Shown in pieces: positions 31,297 through 39,794 of a stretch of 64,000 bases of DNA. The DNA is taken from assembly GCF_016908325.1 (NCBI RefSeq), contig NZ_JAFBDR010000009.1:105397-169396 (forward strand), written 5' to 3'. Each line of letters starts with the position of its first letter. The stretch's first letter is position 1. The notes beneath the pieces were generated by a model. The model did not search any database. It was not told where the DNA came from and worked only from the letters and a program-made list of their open reading frames with translations. This DNA is from Aquibacillus albus (GTDB lineage: Bacteria > Bacillota > Bacilli > Bacillales > Amphibacillaceae). A program made the translations under genes and the position numbers.

Positions 31297-31446
31297 TGAA
31301 GAATTTATAAGTTGGAGTTTCAAAGGATTTCTTTTTTAAGCTGAGAGTTAAGATAGGAAGCATTAAGTTCCAGATTTGATTGAGTTCAAGAAGAAAAAGG
31401 ATTTGCTAGTAATGATCCTCATATTTTAAGTTTCGTCGAGAAAGGA

Positions 31447-31492
31447 TTGAGTTTCGTATTAAACTTCGATAAAATAGTATCAGGTACTAATA
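31447..31492 (+). promoter_or_regulatory. fabI promoter with FapR operator
   Basis: TTGAGT (31447-31452) and TAAAAT (31470-31475) are 17 bases apart. A FapR-like box with inverted halves, TAGTATCAGGTACTAAT (about 31475-31491), covers the -10 edge and start site, so FapR would block initiation. Similar to the box before fabHA. Confidence 0.72.
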
Positions 31493-31558
31493 ACAAGTTA
31501 TAACATAAAATTATATCTATGTGACCATAATAACAATAGAACTATAGGAGGTTTTGTA

Positions 31559-32338
31559 ATGAATTTCTCATTAGAGGGACGTACATATGTAGTAATGGGT
31601 GTTGCCAATAAGCGTAGCATTGCCTGGGGGATTGCTCGCTCTTTGCATGAAGCTGGAGCAAGGTTAATTTTTACGTATGCGAACGAACGCTTTGAAAAAC
31701 CAGTTAAAGATTTAGTGTCTGAACTTGAAGGACAAGATGCGCTATTTTATGAATGTGATGTGACAGATGATGACGCAGTGAATAAAACGTTTGAAGAAAT
31801 TAAGGGTGATGTAGGTACCATCCATGGACTAGCGCACTGTATTGCTTTTGCAAACAAAGACGATTTAAAAGGGGAATTCGTTGATACAAGTCGTGATGGG
31901 TACTTATTGGCACATAACATTAGTGCTTATTCACTTGTTGCCGTTGCAAGAGCAGCACAGCCTCTAATGACGGAAGGTGGCGGTATTGTGACATTAACGT
32001 ATTTAGGCGGCGAACGTGTGGTACAAAATTATAATGTCATGGGTGTTGCAAAAGCAAGTTTAGACGCAAGCATGAAATATTTAGCAAATGACTTAGGTAA
32101 GCATGGGGTGCGTGTGAACGCGATCTCTGCTGGGCCAATCCGTACACTTTCAGCAAAAGGTATCGGTGACTTTAATTCTGTACTTAAAAAAATTGAAGAG
32201 ACATCACCACTTCGTCGTACGGTAACACAAGAAGAAGTAGGTGACACTGCTTATTATTTATTAAGTGATTTATCACGCGGTGTAACTGGAGAAATCATTC
32301 ACGTCGATTCAGGATATAACATATTGGGATTATCATAA
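31559..32338 (+). CDS. fabI: Enoyl-ACP reductase (FabI)
   Basis: NAD(P)H-dependent last step of the fatty acid elongation cycle; the triclosan target. 259 residues. GVANKRSIAWGIA is the nucleotide-binding loop; the catalytic pair lies in YNVMGVAKASL, with the upstream TYLGGERVV; AISAGPIRTLSAKGIGDF is the substrate loop; GEIIHVDSGYNILG ends the fold. AGGAGG is six to eleven bases before the start. Monocistronic, FapR-controlled by its upstream box. Confidence 0.95.
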   Translation: MNFSLEGRTYVVMGVANKRSIAWGIARSLHEAGARLIFTYANERFEKPVKDLVSELEGQDALFYECDVTDDDAVNKTFEEIKGDVGTIHGLAHCIAFANKDDLKGEFVDTSRDGYLLAHNISAYSLVAVARAAQPLMTEGGGIVTLTYLGGERVVQNYNVMGVAKASLDASMKYLANDLGKHGVRVNAISAGPIRTLSAKGIGDFNSVLKKIEETSPLRRTVTQEEVGDTAYYLLSDLSRGVTGEIIHVDSGYNILGLS

Positions 32339-32348
32339 GACATTTAAG

Positions 32349-32378
32349 AGCCACATACAATTTGTATGTGGTTTTTTT
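32349..32378 (+). terminator. Terminator after fabI
   Basis: CCACATAC (32351-32358) and GTATGTGG (32364-32371), then seven T. Confidence 0.88.
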
Positions 32379-32542
32379 CTTCTCTCTACAAAGAAAATGA
32401 TATCGACTAGTGCAGAACAAACGCTTGGTCAATTCACTCAAGCAAAACCATTTATCGTAAGCAATTTTGTATATTTTTGGGCACAATTCAATATTACATA
32501 CATATAATGTGTTGAAGAGTTCAGGTATAGGGAGGAATCCAG

Positions 32543-33082
32543 ATGAGAAGAAGGAAGAAGCATGCCCAGGAACCAATGCTATACATTGCTCAGCCTAAGC
32601 TTAAACGGCCTACAGCTTCCATGCAATCCAATTATCGAACACCAAAGAAAACCAATGAGAAAAATGAAGTACCAGATACGGTATCAACACAACCAAAAAA
32701 GATAAAAAGAAGAACTTCGAAAACGGGACCAGCGGATGACAAATATGTTGGAGATGAAGAGGATTTAATCGAAGCACTGGAAGATAATGAGTATGAAGAA
32801 TCAACAGATGGAGCCTCTAAAGATGAGGTTAACTCGATTCGTCCACGAACAGAACGCAAGCGATTTGGTGATATGACGATAGAAGAAAAAGTAAATTACT
32901 TCGTTGGCCTCCCCTCACAAGTTCCAAGAATGAAATGTGAAGTTAGAACGGAAGATGAACGACACCAAGGGGTTATTGCTGATTATAAAGATGGAATGGT
33001 TCACATGGTTACCAAAAAGAGACCAAGAATGAAAACCATTCCTATTGAAGCGATTACGAATATTCGATTACTAAGCTTCTAA
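32543..33082 (+). CDS. cotO: Spore coat protein CotO
   Basis: Morphogenetic protein of the spore outer coat. 179 residues, shorter than B. subtilis CotO. A basic N-terminus (MRRRKKHAQEPMLYIAQP), a long low-complexity charged middle (about 30-105) and a conserved C-terminal domain (MTIEEKVNYFVGLPSQVPRM, IADYKDGMVHMV, IPIEAITNIRLLSF) fit the family. It directly follows fabI, as in B. subtilis. GGGAGGAATCC precedes the start; a CATACATATA-like sequence upstream may be part of a sigma-K promoter. Confidence 0.85.
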   Translation: MRRRKKHAQEPMLYIAQPKLKRPTASMQSNYRTPKKTNEKNEVPDTVSTQPKKIKRRTSKTGPADDKYVGDEEDLIEALEDNEYEESTDGASKDEVNSIRPRTERKRFGDMTIEEKVNYFVGLPSQVPRMKCEVRTEDERHQGVIADYKDGMVHMVTKKRPRMKTIPIEAITNIRLLSF

Positions 33083-33110
33083 GATTGATCCTGGTCATTT
33101 ATTTAATAAG

Positions 33111-33147
33111 AAAATAAAAAGGTCTGACCAAAAAAAGGTCAGACCTT
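33111..33147 (-). terminator. Terminator of cotZ
   Basis: On the minus strand AAGGTCTGACC (33147-33137) pairs with GGTCAGACCTT (33129-33119) and TTTTATTTTC follows. The arm sequence belongs to the GGTCAGACC palindrome class seen elsewhere in the window. Confidence 0.75.
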
Positions 33148-33167
33148 AATAATGAAAAAAAGTAGCA

Positions 33168-33617
33168 TTATCCAAGCGCATTAATTGCTGGTAAGCAAGT
33201 AACATGACAGAAGCAATCTAGATCAACAGTGATGCAGATTCCAGTTGCTTCTAATGCACAAGCGTCTTGCTTCGTAGGTGAATGTGGGTCTTTGTCGTCC
33301 ACATCTGCACGTAGCAATTCTACAACCGCACAATTATCTTTATCTACTGATTTAACTCGGAAGAAGAAGCTTGCTACTACATCGCAAAATTCACGGCTTT
33401 CGGCCCCAAACCCTTTAAAAGGTTTACAATCACCTTTACAGTATAAGATTACCGGTACTGTATCTAGATTTGAAGGAGCGGTATCCCCCAATAAGTCAGC
33501 AATCGATTGCTCACAGCTAGTAATACAATCACTTACTAGATCAGATTGTGCATCAGCAATCTCTCTTAAAATGTCTGCTACGCAATTGCCTGAATCAAAT
33601 TTTTTTCCACAAGACAT
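33168..33617 (-). CDS. cotZ: CotY/CotZ-family spore coat protein
   Basis: Cysteine-rich crust/outer coat protein. 149 residues with about 15 cysteines spread through the chain (MSCGKKF, CITSCEQS, YCKGDCKPF, CFCHVTC), expected to form disulfide-linked two-dimensional layers. Length is closest to B. subtilis CotZ (about 148). The GVALEATGICITVDLDCFC-like end is typical of CotY/CotZ/ExsY. Convergent with cotO. AAGGAG precedes the start and a sigma-K promoter lies upstream. Confidence 0.87.
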   Translation of the reverse strand: MSCGKKFDSGNCVADILREIADAQSDLVSDCITSCEQSIADLLGDTAPSNLDTVPVILYCKGDCKPFKGFGAESREFCDVVASFFFRVKSVDKDNCAVVELLRADVDDKDPHSPTKQDACALEATGICITVDLDCFCHVTCLPAINALG

Positions 33618-33664
33618 TGTATCTAACTCCTTTCAAGTAGTTATTTGACTTATTTGTCACTATC

Positions 33665-33693
33665 TAGAGTATGTTTAATTGCTTACTGTGTGT
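33665..33693 (-). promoter_or_regulatory. Sigma-K promoter of cotZ
   Basis: On the minus strand CATACTCTA (33673-33665) matches the sigma-K -10 consensus CATANNNTA exactly, with an AC-rich -35 16 bases upstream. Sigma-K is the late mother-cell factor, as expected for coat genes. Confidence 0.65.
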
Positions 33694-33821
33694 GGGCGAA
33701 CAACCTTCAATTGAAAATTGTGAAAAAAGTCTAAGATTCGGGCGGATGTCCATAACCCATCTTTACATAATTACATAGTATGTAACGATTAAGCTTTCAT
33801 CTATAAAGGAGTGAATAAGCG

Positions 33822-34064
33822 ATGTCTGAAAAGAAAAAAGTTATCTACGTAAAAGATTTAGTTATTAAGGCAGAAAATGTGCACATCGAACCGCCAAGAC
33901 CTCGACCAAGACCAGTAGACCCATTTTTCGGACCAAGAAGAGCAGAAGTTGAAGAAGAAGCAGTAGAAGAAAAGGTTGAAGAAGAGGTAGAAGAACGCGA
34001 CGATGACGATGATCACGATGATGATCAAAAGGATGATGAGAGAAGACCATTCTCTTGGATATAA
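33822..34064 (+). CDS. Small highly acidic protein next to coat genes
   Basis: 80 residues. N-terminal third is mixed (MSEKKKVIYVKDLVIKAENV), followed by a proline/arginine stretch (PPRPRPRPVDPFFGPRR), then a run of Glu/Val repeats and an Asp/His-rich tail (DDDDDHDDDQKDDE) ending FSWI. AAAGGAGTG precedes the start. Its place between cotZ and other small sporulation-locus genes suggests a coat or spore-associated role, and the Asp/His tail could bind metal; both are inference. No named family recognised. Confidence 0.62.
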   Translation: MSEKKKVIYVKDLVIKAENVHIEPPRPRPRPVDPFFGPRRAEVEEEAVEEKVEEEVEERDDDDDHDDDQKDDERRPFSWI

Positions 34065-34073
34065 GTAATATTT

Positions 34074-34106
34074 AAAGGTAGCTGCCGGGGGCTACCTTTA
34101 TTTTTG
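34074..34106 (+). terminator. Terminator after the acidic protein gene
   Basis: AAAGGTAGC (34075-34082 region) pairs with GCTACCTTT (34091-34099), then ATTTTT. Confidence 0.8.
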
Positions 34107-34272
34107 TGTTGTAAGTTTTTTGCATGAAAGGATAAGTAAAACAACTCTAACAGGTGGGTGGTCTGATTTCACAATTTCCTAGGGGCTAAGCTTAATTTTC
34201 CTAAAATAGGTAGATGATGGTTACAAATAGACAACGTTGCATACATATGTAATTAATAGAAGGGAGAATATT

Positions 34273-34500
34273 ATGGCACAAAATTTTCCTAAATTTCCTC
34301 ACCGATTGCTGAAGCATTTACGTGATATTGATAAACACTTAAATAAAAATGAAAAATACTTTCAGCGCCCGGAAAAGAAAATGAAAGAGTTTGAAAAAGA
34401 ATTTTCAAAGTGGAATAATGATTTTATAAAGAACATAAATGAGTTTGAAGCATCAATGGATGATATAGATAGAAAGCTTGACGACAAAAGTAATAAATAA
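34273..34500 (+). CDS. Small charged coiled-coil protein, unknown
   Basis: 75 residues from 34273, where AGAAGGGAG gives a ribosome site; the frame extends upstream but without one. Almost entirely helical and rich in Lys/Glu/Asp, with heptad-like spacing (LLKHLRDIDKHLNKNEKYF and FEASMDDIDRKLDD). No membrane segment or signal. No family recognised. Located in the spore coat neighbourhood. Confidence 0.55.
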   Translation: MAQNFPKFPHRLLKHLRDIDKHLNKNEKYFQRPEKKMKEFEKEFSKWNNDFIKNINEFEASMDDIDRKLDDKSNK

Positions 34501-34576
34501 TGGTATTTTATCTGTACAGGCATATTTTTTTGTTGAAAAGGGTATAGATGATTAGAACAAATAGGAGGAGATAATC

Positions 34577-34846
34577 ATGGGATATCTGCTTCCAGTTCAA
34601 CACTATCAATATACAAGCTATCATGATCGAACAGGAAAAATGAAAGTTGATCCATATCCGGTAGAAAAACTATACCAATCACAATTACCTTTGGCATACC
34701 AAAAACAGCAAAAGCCACCAACTGCAAATACATCCCCAATAAGTAGAAAGAAACTTTATTCACCAACAGCCATTCACCAAGCAGCAATAGAAAAAATTAT
34801 CACTGATATTACCGGCAAAGGAAAATATGTAAACGAAAAGGTATAA
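34577..34846 (+). CDS. Small hypothetical protein
   Basis: 89 residues with a strong TAGGAGGAG ribosome site seven bases before the start. Tyrosine-, proline- and glutamine-rich N-terminal half (GYLLPVQHYQYTSYHDR, YPVEKLYQSQLPLAYQ) and a short helical C-terminus (AIHQAAIEKIITDITGKGKY). Composition resembles small spore or coat proteins, but no family is recognised. Confidence 0.6.
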   Translation: MGYLLPVQHYQYTSYHDRTGKMKVDPYPVEKLYQSQLPLAYQKQQKPPTANTSPISRKKLYSPTAIHQAAIEKIITDITGKGKYVNEKV

Positions 34847-34934
34847 AAAATTGAGATCAGCTAGAATGAATAGCAATTTCCTTGTAGAAACTGTATGCTT
34901 TTCTAAAAGACCAGTACGAAAAGGAGAATTATAA

Positions 34935-35831
34935 ATGGATTTTCAAACCTTCAACACAACCTGTTATGCTTTTCATGGTCCGGTCAATATTGGTTACGTT
35001 CAACGCGAGGACAAAGGAATGCTAATTGATGCAGGTATTGATAGAGGAACAATGAAAAAGGTGATGAAGCAGTTATCACAAAAAGATTTGCCGATTACTC
35101 ACTTATTTATCACACATGCTCATACCGATCATTTTGGTGGCGCTCATTATTTACAGGAGCAACAGGAAGTTCATACGATGGCACCAAAATTTGAAGAGGC
35201 AATTATGCGGAATCCAATGCTAGAACCAATCTATTTATTTGGAGGGAACGATCCACTTCCAGAATTACGTAATAAATTTTTAGAAGCAAATCCTATCCGA
35301 ATTGATCAGGTAATGGAGGAAGGGGGCTATACGGTTGATGTATTTGAGTTTGATACCTTTCTTTTACCAGGTCATAGCTATTATCAGCTAGCCGTACGGA
35401 TTGATGGAATTTTATACGCTGGTGATGCCTATTTTGGTACAAAACAATTACACAAGCATAAAATTCCTTATTTATCTGATGCGCAACAAACGTTGGAGAG
35501 CTTAGAAAAAGTAAAAGAAATACCCTGCGAAGGTGCTATTCCTGGTCATGGTGTGTTTGAATCAACCTTTCAAGACACAGTAGAAGAGAATATTGCTTAT
35601 CATTGGAAACTATTAAACTGGTTAGAAGCTGCGATAGTTGAGAAAACAGAAGCAGTTTCTCATGAAAACATTGTTGCTGACATGTGCCAGCATTTTGATG
35701 TGAATGCACCCCAATTAAGTCAGTGGTTATTGTACCGGACAGCGATTACTGGCTATTTATTGGCACTACTTAAACAAGAAAAAATAACAAGTGCGATTCA
35801 ACAAGGACGGTGGGCTTTTCAGAAAGCATAA
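34935..35831 (+). CDS. Metallo-beta-lactamase fold hydrolase
   Basis: 298 residues. The HxHxDH metal motif is present as THAHTDHFGGAHYL (about residues 59-64), followed by PGHSYYQLAV, YAGDAYFG and GAIPGHGVF, giving the remaining His/Asp ligands of a two-zinc site. A C-terminal helical extension (about 215-298) resembles the winged part of YobT/YqgX-like or lactonase-like members. Substrate unknown. AAAGGAG precedes the start. Convergent with the DUF421 gene. Confidence 0.82.
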   Translation: MDFQTFNTTCYAFHGPVNIGYVQREDKGMLIDAGIDRGTMKKVMKQLSQKDLPITHLFITHAHTDHFGGAHYLQEQQEVHTMAPKFEEAIMRNPMLEPIYLFGGNDPLPELRNKFLEANPIRIDQVMEEGGYTVDVFEFDTFLLPGHSYYQLAVRIDGILYAGDAYFGTKQLHKHKIPYLSDAQQTLESLEKVKEIPCEGAIPGHGVFESTFQDTVEENIAYHWKLLNWLEAAIVEKTEAVSHENIVADMCQHFDVNAPQLSQWLLYRTAITGYLLALLKQEKITSAIQQGRWAFQKA

Positions 35832-35863
35832 GATCTTATCTTGTTCTTATACCTTATAAAGAA

Positions 35864-35906
35864 GGAGAAGCTAATAAGTTTGTGCAAACAATGCTTCTCC
35901 CTCTTT
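35864..35906 (+). terminator. Possible terminator after the lactamase-fold gene
   Basis: GGAGAAGC (35864-35871) pairs with GCTTCTCC (35893-35900) across a 21-base loop, then CTCTTTAT. It overlaps the end of the convergent DUF421 gene. Confidence 0.4.
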
Positions 35907-36548
35907 ATATTCAGCGTAAAATACATCTTCAATTGCGTTTATCTTTTGTTTTTTCAATTCATTCTTTAGCCACGCTTCATCTTTATTGATTTCATGCAAA
36001 TTATCTTTGATCACTTGACCATCATTAATTAAGGTGAAGCCCAATGTGACATTTTTGGCAAGTAAATTAAAATCCTGACGAGTGGGTGATTGATCGAAGG
36101 TTTTCTTCAATACAGAGACGGTACCATCTGTTTCAAGGACTGCATACTCAACTTCTTTGATTGAAAATGCATTTTTAGCTCGAAGTAGGGTTAACAGTTG
36201 ATTGATATCTAATTTGTTTTTTTTCATTACCTCTCGTTGTAGCTTGCCTTGGTGAATAACAATCGCAGGTCTACCTTCAAAAATTGATCTAGTTGCTTTA
36301 AATTTCTGAGTAAATATTTCTATTACGTATAAAAGCGCTCCCCAAAGAAAAACAGCAAAGGCAATTTGCTTGATTCCAACCTTATCGTCATATATAGCGT
36401 TACCGACTAACTCACCAAAAATAAGCGCAGAAATAAAATCAAAAGCGGTTAGCTGTGAAATTTGTGTTTTACCTAGAACCTTTGAGATGATTAATAATGC
36501 GAAAAAACCAAAGAATGTTTCTATAAATATGGAACCATATGTATTCAT
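35871..36548 (-). CDS. DUF421 (YetF-like) membrane protein
   Basis: 225 residues from ATG 36548; a GTG four codons earlier is also possible because AAAGGG lies close to it. Three N-terminal helices (to about residue 85, with LIISKVLGKTQISQLTAFDFISALIFGELVGNA) are the DUF421 core; the cytoplasmic part has GRPAIVIHQGKL, LLTLLRAKNAFSIKEVEYAVLETDG and a DUF3290-like end. The family is implicated in spore or membrane functions in bacilli, without a defined activity. Confidence 0.82.
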   Translation of the reverse strand: MNTYGSIFIETFFGFFALLIISKVLGKTQISQLTAFDFISALIFGELVGNAIYDDKVGIKQIAFAVFLWGALLYVIEIFTQKFKATRSIFEGRPAIVIHQGKLQREVMKKNKLDINQLLTLLRAKNAFSIKEVEYAVLETDGTVSVLKKTFDQSPTRQDFNLLAKNVTLGFTLINDGQVIKDNLHEINKDEAWLKNELKKQKINAIEDVFYAEYKEGEALFAQTY

Positions 36549-36677
36549 GTCAATAATCACTACCCTTTAAATCACTCCTATACATCTTTACCATTTCGTT
36601 GTTGTTTCATACACTATTAACAACGACTACATTTTACTTTCGGAAAAGGTATGTTGGATCGATTGAAGGATAGTAAA

Positions 36678-36711
36678 AATGAAAAAGGCCTGACATTTTG
36701 TCAGACCTTTT
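36678..36711 (-). terminator. Terminator of the yjcF group
   Basis: On the minus strand AAAGGTCTGACA and TGTCAGGCCTTT pair (one U-G) around a short loop, then TTCATTTTT. The yjcF gene ends 167 bases upstream, with the dispersed element in between. Confidence 0.65.
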
Positions 36712-36714
36712 AAT

Positions 36715-36870
36715 GCATGCTCAAAAAGTTGGTAAATTAGAAGCAAGCAGGTCGAGTCGGCGAAGCTTCTGAGGACCGAAGTGTAGGCTTTCCCTACATG
36801 AGGACCGGAAGAACGAGCCAACAAAGAGATGCGCCGCTTATCATTTGGTGACTTTTTGAACATCCTCTTT
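36715..36870. repeat. Dispersed ~155-bp element with inverted ends
   Basis: Bounded by GCATGCTCAAAAAGT and ACTTTTTGAACATCCTCTT, near-perfect inverted repeats. The inside contains a GAGGACCG...GTAGGCTTTCCCTACATGAGGACCGG region with further symmetry (GTAGG/CCTAC) and no open frame. A shorter relative with the same ends lies at 22264-22330, so it is a mobile or REP-type element. Confidence 0.6.
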
Positions 36871-36877
36871 TAATGAA

Positions 36878-37303
36878 TTAGGATAATTTTTTTATCATCG
36901 TTACATGTGGAATGCCTGCATCCATAAACTCGTCTGATATCGTTTCATAGCCGAGCGAATGATAAAAGTCCTCCGCATGTGTTTGTGCATTTAATTTTGC
37001 TTTCGGTAATCCTTTTTCTTTTAAATAGTGCTCCATTTTTCCGATGATTTGCTTACCGAAATATTTGCCGCGATATTCCTTTAATACGCAAATACGCTCT
37101 AACTTTCCGTAGTCATCTACTAAACGCATTCTACTAGCTGCAATCGGATGGTCATTTTCATAACCAACAAAATGGATGGCTTCCTTTTCTAAATCATCAA
37201 TTTCTAGCTCTGGTGGAACTTTTTGTTCAACTACGAAAACAGTATGTCGAACATAGTATGCATCTTTTTTTTGTTTTTCTGTTTCTACTACTTTTATATC
37301 CAT
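36878..37303 (-). CDS. yjcF: GNAT acetyltransferase YjcF
   Basis: 141 residues from 37303, preceded by AAGGAGTAAGGAC; the longer frame has no site. GNAT features: YVRHTVFVVEQKVPPELEIDD (substrate region), GKLERICVLKEYRGKYFGKQI (motif A with acetyl-CoA loop RGKYFG), and a C-terminal FYHSLGYETISDEFMDAGIPH. ElaA-type. It lies 10 bases after yjcG, the same pair order as in B. subtilis; substrate unknown. Confidence 0.88.
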   Translation of the reverse strand: MDIKVVETEKQKKDAYYVRHTVFVVEQKVPPELEIDDLEKEAIHFVGYENDHPIAASRMRLVDDYGKLERICVLKEYRGKYFGKQIIGKMEHYLKEKGLPKAKLNAQTHAEDFYHSLGYETISDEFMDAGIPHVTMIKKLS

Positions 37304-37313
37304 TTGTTTGTCC

Positions 37314-37826
37314 TTACTCCTTATTAAATGTAAATGTATCAAAAACCGTCCATGCACCATTTTCCAATTGGTACATCAATTGGAAGCGATCGACGATTTC
37401 CTCCATGTTGAATTCCTGCATGTTTAAGCTGCCAAAAACATCGGAAAACTCATCATCCGATAGCTTTTGTGCAATCGTGATGTGAGGAACAAAAGAAAAG
37501 GCCCGTTCTTGTTGTAGCTTTCCCCGATATAATTTTTCGTTTAGTTCCAATAACTCATCAACAGGATCTACCTTCAAATAAATGGTATTCGTTACCGGGA
37601 AGAAAGAGCTAACCTTTAATACTCTTAACGGAAACGGCTTTGTTTCTTTGGCAATCGATTCTAATTCATTTGTAATTTCTTGTACTTCTTGTTGACTAGC
37701 TTCAAATGGTTCTTTAATCGTTATATGTGGTGGAATTAATGCGTAGTGAGGATCATAGCGCATCCGATAGGAATTTGCTTCATCCTGAATTTTCTTCGAT
37801 GGAAAGATAGCCACACCATATTTCAT
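37314..37826 (-). CDS. yjcG: 2H phosphoesterase-family protein YjcG
   Basis: 170 residues. Two HxTx motifs, HITI in IPPHITIKEP (about residue 34) and HITI in FVPHITIAQK (about 115), mark the 2'-5' RNA ligase/cyclic phosphodiesterase fold. Natural substrate unknown. It directly precedes yjcF and follows yjcH, matching B. subtilis order. An AGGAATT-type ribosome site precedes the start. Confidence 0.9.
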   Translation of the reverse strand: MKYGVAIFPSKKIQDEANSYRMRYDPHYALIPPHITIKEPFEASQQEVQEITNELESIAKETKPFPLRVLKVSSFFPVTNTIYLKVDPVDELLELNEKLYRGKLQQERAFSFVPHITIAQKLSDDEFSDVFGSLNMQEFNMEEIVDRFQLMYQLENGAWTVFDTFTFNKE

Positions 37827-37966
37827 CGTAATTCCTCCAATCCATGTGTTTTTGACCCATGTATATCAACTTATCTTAAAATGAATGAACTGTCATGATT
37901 TCAATTATTTTATTTTTTATTATACCAAAAAATGCAAACAATAACGTATCAATTACAGAATTCCCC

Positions 37967-38695
37967 CTACTCCCACCCGAATATCGTTTTTAACGCACGA
38001 GGTAAATCCTGCTGCCAATACTTCCATGTATGATTGCCTTCCAGTTCATGATAAATATATTCTGTATTTTTCTCCGTTATTAGATCACGAAGCTTTCGGT
38101 TTGGCGTAAGAAAATCTTTTACTTCGGCAATTGTTGTTTCCACATTTGCTTCTTCTGTTCCGATTGTATGATAAATTGATAGTTTGTCTAGATTGTTTGC
38201 TTTTTGCACGGCATCAAGGACAGTTTCATCCACATAAGGCGATTGCATAATTACATTGCCAAACGTATTGGGATACTTGATAGCAGTCATCAAGGCTAAT
38301 GTACCAGCTAAAGAATCGCCCATTAATGTGCGAGAACCACTTATTTGGTGGGTTGATAGTTCTTGATCCAACAATGGTAACACTTCACGAACAAGAAAAT
38401 TCGTATAGGCTTCATTTTTGGGACCACTCGGATGATATTTATCATGTCGATCATAACGATTTCGATAATGAATCCCTACAAAAACGGTATCTTCAATCTC
38501 GGCCTCATCATGAAGCTTGTCACTAAGTGTTGCTACTCTCCCCATCTGAAAATAGTCATTTCCATCCTGCATAATGCATAGATGATACGTATTAAGTGGT
38601 GTGAATGCCTCGGGTTGATACCACTTAATTGTTATCGTCTCTTCTAAGTATGTACTATTAATTTCTTTATCGACCATCTTACCTTTCCTACCCAT
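37967..38695 (-). CDS. yjcH: Esterase-like alpha/beta hydrolase YjcH
   Basis: 242 residues from 38695, six bases after AAGGAGTG; an ATG at 38677 is an alternative. The nucleophile elbow GDSLAG (in TLMGDSLAGTLALM) and the terminal GNHTWKYW with the catalytic His fit the esterase D/enterochelin-esterase-like family; HLCIMQDGNDYF and VGIHYRNRYDRHDKYHP are conserved family blocks. Substrate unknown. Same strand as yjcG with 140 bases between. Confidence 0.87.
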   Translation of the reverse strand: MGRKGKMVDKEINSTYLEETITIKWYQPEAFTPLNTYHLCIMQDGNDYFQMGRVATLSDKLHDEAEIEDTVFVGIHYRNRYDRHDKYHPSGPKNEAYTNFLVREVLPLLDQELSTHQISGSRTLMGDSLAGTLALMTAIKYPNTFGNVIMQSPYVDETVLDAVQKANNLDKLSIYHTIGTEEANVETTIAEVKDFLTPNRKLRDLITEKNTEYIYHELEGNHTWKYWQQDLPRALKTIFGWE

Positions 38696-38816
38696 CTGTA
38701 CACTCCTTACCGCAGCCAAAACTGCTCTTCAATCGGGAAAATCCTACATAAATTTTAACATACCTAACAATAGGAAACGAATAAATGCGCATGCTGTGGA
38801 AGTTTGCTTACAAACC

Positions 38817-38851
38817 AAACTAGGATGTCCTTTGTAAGAACATCCTAGTTT
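38817..38851 (-). terminator. Hairpin after the wall hydrolase gene
   Basis: Perfect arms AAACTAGGATGT (38817-38828) and ACATCCTAGTTT (38840-38851), six bases past the stop on the minus strand; the following GGTTTG is only weakly T-rich. Confidence 0.65.
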
Positions 38852-38856
38852 GATAC

Positions 38857-39444
38857 TTATTTTGCGAAGCGGTGATTTCCGATTATTGTTGTTACTTGTC
38901 TCGTTTCGATCCATTTACTTGTAGAAATTCTAGGATTATAGAAATAGATAGAGCCTTGCCCTTGTCCACGGTAAGCAAGTGCTTCATTTACTGCTTTCAT
39001 TGCTTCTGCATCGGCAGCTTTATTGATTTCACCATTTTTAACTGGTGAAAATGCATAGTGACCAGAAACTTTTTCATAAATAACGCCTTTAATTGTGTCT
39101 GGGAATTCCTTATGATCGACACGGTTTAAAATTACTGTTGCAACTGCAACCTTCCCTGCATATGGTTCTCCTTTTGCTTCCGCATGAACCAGCTGAGCCA
39201 TAAGCTTTTTGTCTGCAGCTGAAACCGTTGTTGGAATGGTGAACTTTTGCCCAGGATAAATATATTTACCTGAATGATTATTTACATTTTTTAAGCTAGA
39301 TAGGGAAACACCATATTTATTTGCAATGCTCCATAAAGAGTCGCCTTTTTGTACTGTATAAGAAGCAGCATCCGCAATGGCTGGTACCATGAACATACCA
39401 AATGATAACGCACCTGCTAATATCATCTGTTTAAGTTTTTTCAT
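38857..39444 (-). CDS. LysM and SleB/CwlJ-type cell wall hydrolase
   Basis: 195 residues, exported: signal peptide MKKLKQMILAGALSFGMFMV with cleavage near ADAAS (about 26). A LysM peptidoglycan-binding domain follows (YTVQKGDSLWSIANKYGVSL to GQKFTIP, about 29-71), then a Hydrolase_2 domain (about 78-195) with the catalytic-type Glu in LVHAEAKGEPYAGKVAVATVILNR and the family's FYNPRISTSKWI block. Homologues include spore cortex lytic enzymes SleB/CwlJ and vegetative YkvT. AGGAGG precedes the start. Confidence 0.88.
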   Translation of the reverse strand: MKKLKQMILAGALSFGMFMVPAIADAASYTVQKGDSLWSIANKYGVSLSSLKNVNNHSGKYIYPGQKFTIPTTVSAADKKLMAQLVHAEAKGEPYAGKVAVATVILNRVDHKEFPDTIKGVIYEKVSGHYAFSPVKNGEINKAADAEAMKAVNEALAYRGQGQGSIYFYNPRISTSKWIETRQVTTIIGNHRFAK

Positions 39445-39794
39445 AACTAGTAAAACCTCCTAGTAATCTTTTTGACTATTAAAATGCTATCAGTTGTAAC
39501 ATAGTTATTCATTAGCCAAAAACTTCCTATAGGTAGTAGTGCTGGTGGAGCTATTGGTAGCGTTGGAATAAAATTAGCTACGGAAATTGTTACCAGACGA
39601 TGAAAACAGGAAAAGGATTGATAGAGTGGAAGGAAAAGGATGTATTGTAACAATGGTTACAGAGTTGTAACATAAGGAAGAGAACGAGCGTTATTAAAGT
39701 GAAAAAATTGTGCGGTTAAGGAGGTAAAATAGAGGATTGACAGAAGCATATTTTCCGATTATATTAATAGTTATCAGAACAATTTTTATATCTT
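39445..39794 (+). promoter_or_regulatory. Region before tRNA-Val with its promoter
   Basis: 350 bases without a convincing gene. The tRNA promoter is clear: TTGACA (39737-39742) and TATATT (39760-39765) 17 bases apart, about 30 bases before the tRNA. A GGAGCTATTGGTAGCGTTGG-like stretch near 39545-39600 could encode a gene remnant but has no start. Confidence 0.75.
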
